Assembly (NCBI GenBank): GCA_034440615.1
Contig: JAOTOM010002928.1
Coordinates: 60,486 to 124,485 of the forward strand
Origin: Ashinkailepas kermadecensis
Lineage: Eukaryota > Arthropoda > Thecostraca > Neolepadidae
Direction: 5' to 3'
Length of the DNA stretch: 64,000 bases
Part shown: positions 56,536-64,000 of the stretch, in pieces
Layout: every line of letters begins with the position of its first letter
Position numbering within the stretch: position 1 is the stretch's first letter
Notes under the pieces: generated by a model
Database searches by the model: none
What the model saw: the letters and a program-made list of their open reading frames with translations, nothing else
What the model was told of the DNA's origin: nothing
Made by a program: the position numbers and the translations under genes

Positions 56536-58450
56536 ATGAACACTGACACCACGCGAAACACACCGACGGGTGACTTCTTCATTTGCCGCCAGGATGATGG
56601 GGAGCCCATGGGTTCCCTTGACCCCTGGACGGTGGAGGAGGAGATCACCCATTGGACACGACAGCCCCTACACGCACGCCAAATTCGACCAGGGACACTT
56701 CTCATTCAATCATATAACTCCTATGACGCAGACATACTGACACACATCACAGACATCACTGACATACCAATCACCATAACACCAGTCGCACACCTCAACA
56801 AATAATTTTAGGTTTGTTCTGAAAATGGCTGACATTTTCGGCCAAGCCATTGCTCGCTCAGTTCCATTGATAGTTTTTTTCCGTCATGGGACGTGACGTT
56901 TGTGGTGAAGAACCTTCGCTAATGCAAGGAATATTACAGTCGTTACAAATGAGCGACATGCTACTTGTTGAACGAAGCGGGCAGCGTTCCTCATGACATA
57001 CTAGAGGGTTTAATTAATGAAAACTTCAAAGATGAAGAAGTTGAAACAGACAAATCTTTATTGTTTCAGCATGTTGAGGAGGGACTTCGAACCGGTTCTT
57101 GTCGAGGAAAAAACAAGAACACGCGCTTATTTACCTCACAAAAGAATCTCGAGCCCACAAGGTCATCCTTTCTCCATTGGATTGTATTTATTTTCTTACT
57201 TGTCCCCTATCCCTGCATCCTCCTACCTGCTGTTGGTTGAGCGAGGCGCCGATACTGGCTGACTCGCCCCATGCTGCAGTATCCTTACCTTACCCAGTCT
57301 CAACACCCAGCCTTACATCCTTCCCAATATCCTATCGCCTATCATATCTCCATTCCTGTTGATCTCACTCATTTCGACGGGCACGACAACAGCCACCGTG
57401 GTCTGTGGATGTGTCTGTAGTAAATACAATACATAAATACATCACAAGGCACGATGTAGCTCGGGAGGTGGCCTGGATGACGGAGGAGGAACTGGCTCTC
57501 AGGTTTAAGAGCCAGGGGATCTCCTACGTATACAGGCCACCCACCCCAGCACACAAACAAGACTCACACACTCTCATACTGACTTTCAACACAAGACAGC
57601 CACCCACACACGTTAAAGCCGGCTCCGTTAGGTACAAGGTCACGCCACGAGCACCCCTTCATCGATGTTGTCTGTTCTGTCAACGCTACGGACACTCGAA
57701 TGGGGGGGGGGGGGGCGGTGCTACGACACAACATCCACCTGCGCAAAACTGCGCCGCACCACACGACACAAACACATGCACCAGCAGCACACTACGCTGC
57801 GTCGGTTGTGGCGGAGGCCACACCTCCCGGGACAGGGCCTGCCCTCGGTGGACAAGGGAGAATTAAATTATCCGTCTTGTCCACCTATTGGGCTGGGCGC
57901 TGCCGCGGGCAAGGTCGTGGGTCAACGACCAGCAGTCGACGCATCCCACACAATACCACAAGACGTCCACGCAATGTACACATACACAAACATATCATAC
58001 GACTACACCACCTACCAAAGCAACACAGACAGACCCAGCAATCATAACCAGGCCGCAACCCAAAGCACAAAACATCACACAAGCATCAAAACAAAACAAA
58101 CCTCGACACCACTCACCCACCCACTCAACACAAGCACCACCACCAGTACCACATCGCGGAACACGCAAACCATCACCAGTACCAGGCCCATCACAACCAT
58201 CACGAACACCCCACGCAGTACGCAAAAATCTACGCTTCCAATTCCAGACACTCGCAGACTCAAAACGACGAAAACAGTTCAGACAACACCACTTCCACTA
58301 CCCACGCACCTACAACACGAGCAAATAACAAACCAAGCACCACCTCTACCAACAACAAATCACACACCCGCGCCAAAATCTCTCGACACTGAACAATATC
58401 CTAACAACTCCCTTCACCAGTCACCCACTCCCTACTCTACCCATGAGGTG
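56536..58450 (+). pseudogene. LINE ORF1 (same family as the minus-strand LINE), split by an insertion
   Basis: Starts at ATG 56536; N-terminal ITDIPITITPVAHLN matches NIPVTITPATHLN of the LINE at 35689-40459. It stops at 56805 and resumes at 57440 (ITRHDVAREV). FNTRQPPTHVKAGSVRYKV and a decayed first knuckle CLFCQRYGHSNGG follow; a G11-12 tract at about 57703 then shifts the frame, and CVGCGGGHTSRDRACPRW remains as the last knuckle. A Thr/Pro/Gln-rich tail runs to 58450. No ORF2 follows; an A-rich stretch does. The protein would bind element RNA. Confidence 0.82.
56805..57434 (+). mobile_element. 630-bp insertion inside the LINE ORF1
   Basis: The reading HLNK-ITRHDVAREV is cut here. AAATA is present on both sides (56800-56804 and 57435-57439). 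The insert ends in TAAATACAATACAT, a tail-like repeat seen in 3' ends of some LINEs and SINEs. It contains a 91-codon frame with no recognised domain. Probably a 5'-truncated LINE or a SINE. Confidence 0.65.
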
Positions 58451-58454
58451 TAAA

Positions 58455-58600
58455 ATAAATTTATTTTAAAAAAAAAACAACAAAAACAACAAAAAAGAAA
58501 CAAAACAAAAGAAGAAAACAAGATAAAACAAAATAAAAGGACAAAACCAGAGATTTTTATTTAAAAAAATAAACAATACTAAAAGGCCCAAAGCAGTGTA
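58455..58600 (+). repeat. A-rich tract after ORF1
   Basis: Runs of A with AAC and AAAG interruptions, like the A-rich 3' UTR of the minus-strand LINE (36080-36226). Confidence 0.8.
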
Positions 58601-58649
58601 TGTCTTCTTGCAATGTTCACAAACGCGCATGCGCGTCACCAACTCCCAG

Positions 58650-59937
58650 ATGCAGCCAGTGCGCCGGTCACCACGCGGCATCCGACTGCAACTCATCCGA
58701 AAGGAAGTGTGCAGGTTGTGATGGGCCGCACCACGCCACCGACCCCGTCTGCCCCAAGTAGGCATACGAGAGGGAGGTGTGCCGGTATGCGGCAACTCAT
58801 CGGGTGCCACACGCAACAGCACGACAGCACCTACGCCACACCACCACTGATACTCACACAGCCACAACTGCACCTCTCCACACCGCACCTACCACCGGGC
58901 GAAGCTACGCAGCGACGCTCTCCACACCTAAACCCACACACCCTCCAACACCAGCTCCCACCAGCCCAACCATCCCACCAGCAGCCGGCTCCCGGAGCCC
59001 GGCACACCTCCCTTCTCAACGCTCCTCCGACCCTCGCCTCAACCGCTCCACCGATACCAGACCTCCCCGGCCCACCGCCCCTCGACCTCACCGATCACCA
59101 CTCCTTCCCACCCCACCCCACCCAGGACCTGGCCTCCTCCCACACCCACTCCACTTCAGACCTGGCCCTTATCCTCATCCCCTTCACCCTCGACCCGGCC
59201 TCCTCCCACACACTTTCCACCGAGGGCCCGGCTTCCCACAACCATCCCACCGAGGAATGGGCTTCCTTCCCTTCCCACCCCATCTCAGACCCGGCCCATG
59301 CCCATCACCATCCCACTATCCACCCCGCATCATCCCTCCTCCAACACACATCAGACCCAGACACGGTCCCCACCCCCTCCCCCACCGGTGCCCACCCATC
59401 CCCCACGGAACCTGGCCATACCCCTTCGCGCCACCGCCTCCAACCGGCCAGGGCCCACCTCGCCATCATGAAGCCTTCCCCCACTGCCTCCTGCAGGGCC
59501 TCGGCCCCTACCACACCCATCCGGCCGGCACAAGCCAAGTCCTAGAACCAAGGGCACCACAACATCCACCCAGACAACCCGCAAGTCCACGGCCACCACC
59601 TCCTGCCAAACCGAACCTCCCACCACCCCCTGCACACCCACACAAACCCACTCCAACACCTCGTCTGAGGCCAGCACTCAGACTGAACCTACCACTCCTT
59701 CAAAGCCCGTCGAACCCACAACTCCAGACCAACGAATCCCACCCGAACCCACCGCGCCTCCCAAGCGCAAATCACGCCGCCACTCTACCCAATCACCTCC
59801 CAGAACCCGTGCGACCAGGTCCAGGCTACCACCCCTGCCTGGGTCACCTCCCAACCCTCTCTCCGTTCACCGGTTCAACATTTCTCCCCAACTCGACACC
59901 GACACCACCCCAGTATAGGAACACCAACAGTCACTAA
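58650..59937 (+). pseudogene. LINE ORF1 C-terminal part, very proline-rich
   Basis: Two knuckles, CSQCAGHHAASDC and CAGCDGPHHATDPVC, are followed by a stop after VCPK. The frame then stays open for 386 codons with an extreme Pro/His tail of diverged repeats (HPRPGLLPHTFHRGPGFP, HFRPGPYPHPLHPRPG). Downstream it is rich in PPPPA and ends before the ORF2 start at 59950. In ORF1 proteins such tails are disordered and may help RNA packing. Confidence 0.75.
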
Positions 59938-59949
59938 GCGCGTTCGGCA

Positions 59950-61890
59950 ATGGGACTTTTTCTGCAGTGGAACACCGGTGGCCTTCCAGGCAAGTGCATA
60001 TAATTCAAATATAAATTCTTGCAACAAAAACCATTACTAGATGCGCTCCAAGAAACTCACTTTCGAGATTCTGACTCCACTTGGAACAAAATCCCAGATT
60101 GCACTTGGCATGTCGACAACGTAAACGGCCCAAATAGGAAATGGGGCGCAGCCATACTCATTTCAAACAGCATACCTCACCGTCGAGTAACGTTAAATAC
60201 TCCCCTGAATTGCGTAGCAGTCGGCCTCAAAATTGCCCATTGCCAAGCCAGTCATTTCACTATACATCTAGCCGTCAGCTCAAACCCCCACACCACAGGA
60301 GCTGAGCGACTTGCTGCTTCAGGCCCCTCCACCAGTTCTCACAGTCAAGGGATACTTTAAAGCTAAACACCCCTCCTGGGGAAGCGACCAGACTGACGCT
60401 AGAGGGCGCGAAATTCACCAGTTTATTTCGGACCACAACCTAGTACTTCTTAATACCGGGACCGCCACCCGCTACAACCCGACCTTAGGTGGATCGGACA
60501 GTTGCATTGACTTAACGTGCTGCTCCCAACGACTTAGCTCACTATTTGACTCGTCAGTTTCAGACGTTCCCGGGCTGAGCGAGCACTACCCAATCACAAT
60601 TAGGCTCAGCACGGATGCTATCCACCACACTAAGCTATTTAGACAATCTTGGAACTTGAAGAGAGCGGACTGGGATAAATTCGAGGAGCAGGTGGACCTC
60701 AATCTAACAACTTCAGAGACCAGTAAGATCGAGACAATCCTAACGGCCATCAGCTCAGCAGCACGAGACTCAGTCCCAAAAAGTAACCAACCTAGGAAAA
60801 AGGCATCTACGCCATGGTAGACTCCGGACTGTCAAAGGGCAATCGCTGCACGGCGCCGTGCCCACAAACAATTAAAAGATGCGTGTGCGAAGCACACTTA
60901 TCAGCATACAGACGATCTCAAAAACACTGCCGGTACACAATTCGAACAGCACGACAAAACTGTTGGCAGTCTTTTGCCTCTCAATTCAATAGGTTCACCC
61001 CTACCGGCAGAATCTGGGACCTGATGAAGCGTTTCAACCTGAAACGCCCACCACCAGGCCCCTTCCCCCAGATGACGGTGAAAGGACAGGACATCACTGA
61101 CCCACAACAAGTCGTAGCCACTTTAAACTACACTACGCCAGCGTATCTGGCAACAGCAACTACGACACCACTATAGTACGCGTTCTAGACGCCCTTGCCT
61201 CCAAAGCAAATTTTAGCTCTAGCAATAGAGAAATCCACAATCAGTCGTTTACTATGCACGAATTACACCTTGCCCTCAGCAAGTGTGGAAAAACGTCGGT
61301 TGGGCCGGATGACATCCGTTACCAGTTTCTTAAACGACTTAACAAAAATTCTCTAACGTACCTACTAGCGGCCATAAATGAACTGTACCAAAGCGACACG
61401 TTTCCCGCATCCCTGGCGAGAGAGCGTAGTCATTCCATTGCCAAAGCCGCACAAAGATCACTCCACCACAAAAGGACCCATCTCACTTACTAGCTGTGCT
61501 AGGAAGTTAGTTGAACGCATGGTCAACACACGATTGAGGAAATTTCTGGAACAAACGACCTGCTCGACGAATTTCAGTGCGGCTTTCAGCGTCAAAAATC
61601 CACTACAGACAATCTCATTAGATTAGTACATGACATAAAAAGTGGTCTACGCATCAAACGCACAACAGTAGCTGCCTACTTGGACATCATTGCCGCATTC
61701 GACCGAGTACACATATCCGCACTGACACACAAACTCCACAAGATAGGCCTACGCGGACACATGGCACACTTCATTCTCAACCTCCTTAGAGACAGGACCC
61801 TTAAAGTCCGATGCGGCAGTGTCACATCAAACACCACAACACAGGAGCAGGGCCTGGCTCAGGGGAGCGTGCTCTCACCGAGCCTCTTCA
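59950..61890 (+). pseudogene. LINE ORF2: endonuclease and partial RT
   Basis: Starts MGLFLQWNTGGLPGK. The endonuclease continues after a stop near 60000 with LDALQETHFRDSDSTW (catalytic Glu), then KGYFKAKHPSWGS where GDFNAKH is expected (key Asp and Asn changed) and LSEHYPITI for the final SDH block. WNLKRADWDKFEE follows. A TAG lies in the PWWTPDCQ-type linker (60818). RT: KTSVGPDDIRYQFLKR (61254-), frame changes, IPLPKPHKD, AAYLDIIAAFDRVHI (motif A) and GLAQGSVLSPSLF (motif B), then interrupted. Inactive. Confidence 0.85.
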
Positions 61891-62057
61891 TCTATTTATT
61901 TATTTCACGATACATGCCCTCCACGTATAGTAGCTGTTATGGACAGTCTGGGTATAACTCACAGATATTTACAAAGAAAGGACAGATTTGTGGTCAATAG
62001 TGGGAGCAGATGCGCAACAAACATTCATACACCAACATAATATAATACCCATATCAC

Positions 62058-62482
62058 TATCTGCACTACACACACCGTGCTTGCAATACGAGCTATAAAC
62101 GAGTAGTTTATAGAAGTGATATGAAAGCGATGGCCTAAATGTGAGTTCATGGTGTACACAAATCCATTTTGTAAGTTTTTTTTTGTGTGTGACTAGTGTT
62201 GCTCGTGGAGATAAGCTAGTACATGTTTCTTGAAGTTAGACAGCTTCAATGTTTTTGTTTCAGTAGGAAGTTTGTTATAGTGGAAGACAGACGAGTGGAG
62301 AAATCTCCTGCGGCCCGCCTCTCTGTGTATGGCTGGCAGGTGCAGGTGGTCGTCTGCACGCGTATGACGGTTTCGCAGGGTAGAGTTTGCAGATATTTGA
62401 CCGGCAATGTGCGTTGGCTCACCCGTCAGAATGATCTCGTGCAGCAAAGTAAGACTTGTGAATAGATGTAAATCAGCAGCGG
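62058..62482 (-). repeat. 425-bp duplication of LINE 3' region, first copy
   Basis: Pairs with 62483-62907 at a constant offset of 425 bp, about 93% alike by eye. Encodes EIILTGEPTHIAGQISANS and the end KHVLAYLHEQH on the minus strand. Confidence 0.92.
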
Positions 62483-62907
62483 TATCTGTACTATACACAC
62501 CGTGCTTGCAATCTGAGCTATAAATGAGTAGTTTATAGAAGTGATATAAAAGCGATGGCCTAAATGTGAGTTCATGGTGTACACAAATCCATTTTGTAAT
62601 TTTTTTTTTGTGTGACTAGTGTTGCTCGTGGAGATAAGCTAGTACATGCTTCTTGAAGTTAGACAGCTTCAATGTTTTTGTTTCAGTAGGGAGTTTGTTA
62701 TAGTGGAAGTCAGACGAGTAGAGAAATCTCCTGCGGCCCGCCTCTCTGTATATGGCTGGCAGGTGCAGGTGGTCGTCTGCACGCGTATGATGGTTTCGCA
62801 GGGTAGAGTTTGCAGAGATTTGACCGGCAATGTGCGTTGGCTCACCCGTCAGAATGATCTTGTGGAGCAAAGTAAGACTGTGAATAGATGCAAATCAGCT
62901 GCGGTGA
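62483..62907 (-). repeat. 425-bp duplication of LINE 3' region, second copy
   Basis: The copy joined to the rest of the LINE ORF. It contains the same KLPTETKTLKLSNFKKH end, so the element carries its ORF terminus twice. Confidence 0.92.
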
Positions 62908-63911
62908 GGAGACCCAACTCGTTACGGGCATCAGAAATATGATCAAATTTCCGTAGACCCGACACGACTCTAGTGACGAATTTAATGATCCTGTCTATTC
63001 TGTGGATGTTTGCTGCCGACTCGTTCCAGTAAACAGATATGCAGTAGCGGATATTGGATATAACTAGGCTATTGACTATAGTGAAGAGGGTACTGGTTGG
63101 CAGATGGTGACGCAGATGGCTCAGGGCCAGAAGGAATCCAGTGCACTTGCGGACCACAACAGCTACATGGGAATCCCACGACATGTGGCGATGAAATGTC
63201 ACCCCTAGGTTCCTACACGAATGACTCATCTATCACGGCGTCCCTAAAGCACACTCGTATCGGAGTAATATTGCGAAGATTTTGACGCGATCCGAACGTG
63301 AGAAGCTGAGTTTTGGTCGGGTTTACCTTCAAACCGTTATCCAGGAAGTAGTCGTAAAGTTGGTTCAGACATGTCTCCATCTGATTTCTCAGATTTGGGA
63401 GATCAGATTTGCGACCGGAGATGAGAACCTGGGTGTCGTCTGCGAACTGAGTGACGTGTGCTACCGGGACTTGCAAACTGTGGTCGTTTGAAGAGATGCA
63501 ATAGAGGAGTGGACCTAGTGATGAGCCTTGAAAAATACCTATGTTGTTTGGGAGAAAGGAGGAGAGATGCCTGTTTCCGCGTTGATCTGAGATGCTAACA
63601 GCCTGCGTGTGACCTCCCAGATAGGCCCTAAACCAGTCAGTATCGATTCCATGGAGTTCTAGTTTAGTGAGTAGTTTGGTGTTATCTATTACGTCGAAGC
63701 ATCTACTGAGGTTCAGAATGCAAAGGAGAGGTACTTCCGAACGGTCCATTGCTGCTAGTATTTTGTCCGTGACTGAGATGAGAGCGGTTTCCGTAGAGTG
63801 GCGTGGTCTGAAGCCGTGCTGAGTTTGGGCCAGTAGGTGGTCTATGTTCAGATAGTGATAGAGTTGTTTCTGCACTACCCTCTCTGTGATTTTGGCGATA
63901 ACCGGAACCAA
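62616..63911 (-). pseudogene. CR1-like LINE reverse transcriptase
   Basis: On the minus strand: AKITERVVQKQLYHYL, TQHGFRPRHSTETALI, LLCILNLSRCFDVIDN (motif A, where LLLDLS is usual, so the Asp position has become Asn), GIFQGSSLGPLLYCISSND (motif B), TQFADDTQVLISG (motif C, FADD intact), LKVNPTKTQLLTFGSRQ, then a frame change at 63229, NLGVTFHRHMSWDSHV and IRYCISVYW, ending in the RRRFLYSSDFHYNKLPTE block. More of the RT lies beyond 64000. The altered motif A and frame changes suggest an inactive copy. Confidence 0.87.
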
Positions 63912-64000
63912 TGAGATGGGCCTATAATTAGAGGGATCCGAAAGATCTCCTGATTTGTGAATGGGAGTTACTATTGACTGTTTCCAAGTGGAGGGATATC

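Larger units (their letters stand above)
58615..61890 (+). mobile_element. Second I-type LINE, 5'-truncated, cut by another LINE
   Basis: Starts inside ORF1 at the second knuckle and runs through ORF2 endonuclease to RT motif B, where a minus-strand LINE interrupts it at about 61890. Its sequence differs from the LINE at 35689-40459, so it is a separate family of the same group. Confidence 0.85.
61891..64000 (-). mobile_element. CR1-like LINE (minus strand), runs off the window
   Basis: Its 3' tail is (AAAT)n (TATTTATTTATTT on the plus strand at 61891), placed exactly where the RT of the other LINE breaks off, so this element inserted there. Reading upward on the minus strand come two copies of its C-terminal part (62058-62907), the thumb region and the RT. 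The 5' part lies beyond 64000. Confidence 0.88.

Overview
The window looks like nuclear DNA of an invertebrate animal, most likely an arthropod. It has an intron-containing gene with GT-AG splice sites, long (TA)n and (TG)n microsatellites, many minisatellites, and remnants of Ty3/gypsy, LINE and Penelope-like retroelements. There are no operons and no bacterial or viral gene layout. The species cannot be fixed from the sequence.

Only two stretches look like parts of host genes with a recognisable identity. One is a two-exon TMEM229-family membrane protein (exons 23118-23247 and 25117-25712, + strand), with a lineage-specific C-terminal tail of 9-residue repeats. The other is a single exon (582-883, - strand) with a SWIM zinc finger. 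A third, unidentified coiled-coil-like reading frame (35346-35688) is cut by a LINE and resumes in frame beyond it at 40460-40634. The cut is marked by a perfect 12-bp target-site duplication.

The most striking structure is a 6.7-kb minisatellite (16351-23079, about 175 units of about 38 bp). It ends only 38 bp upstream of the TMEM229 start codon. At least eight other minisatellites (units of 35-70 bp) lie across the window, and several show dimeric higher-order structure and a short dyad in every unit.

Layout. 1-2550: SWIM exon, (TG)n and a 52-bp repeat. 2551-6847: a Mag-like Ty3/gypsy element with both LTRs, internally deleted and frameshifted. 6848-13563: mostly unassigned, with minisatellites. 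13564-14978: (TA)n abutting a LINE reverse-transcriptase relic. 16351-25712: giant array plus TMEM229. 26062-34012: unassigned DNA with four minisatellites, a second large (TA)n and LINE fragments. 35346-40634: coiled-coil ORF split by a 4.77-kb LINE (- strand). 40866-41030: foldback. 42300-44850: Penelope-like element with a GIY-YIG endonuclease and a degenerate hammerhead-like motif. 46390-48515: retroviral-type gag relic and LINE endonuclease relic. 48571-55050: five copies of a noncoding TIR repeat family around a relic of an unnamed arthropod protein family. 55690-64000: nested LINEs.

No gene cluster working as a pathway is present. The transposon proteins are nearly all broken by stops, frameshifts or internal deletions, so the window reads as a repeat-rich region around one probably functional host gene. 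All coordinates of decayed elements are hand-estimated.
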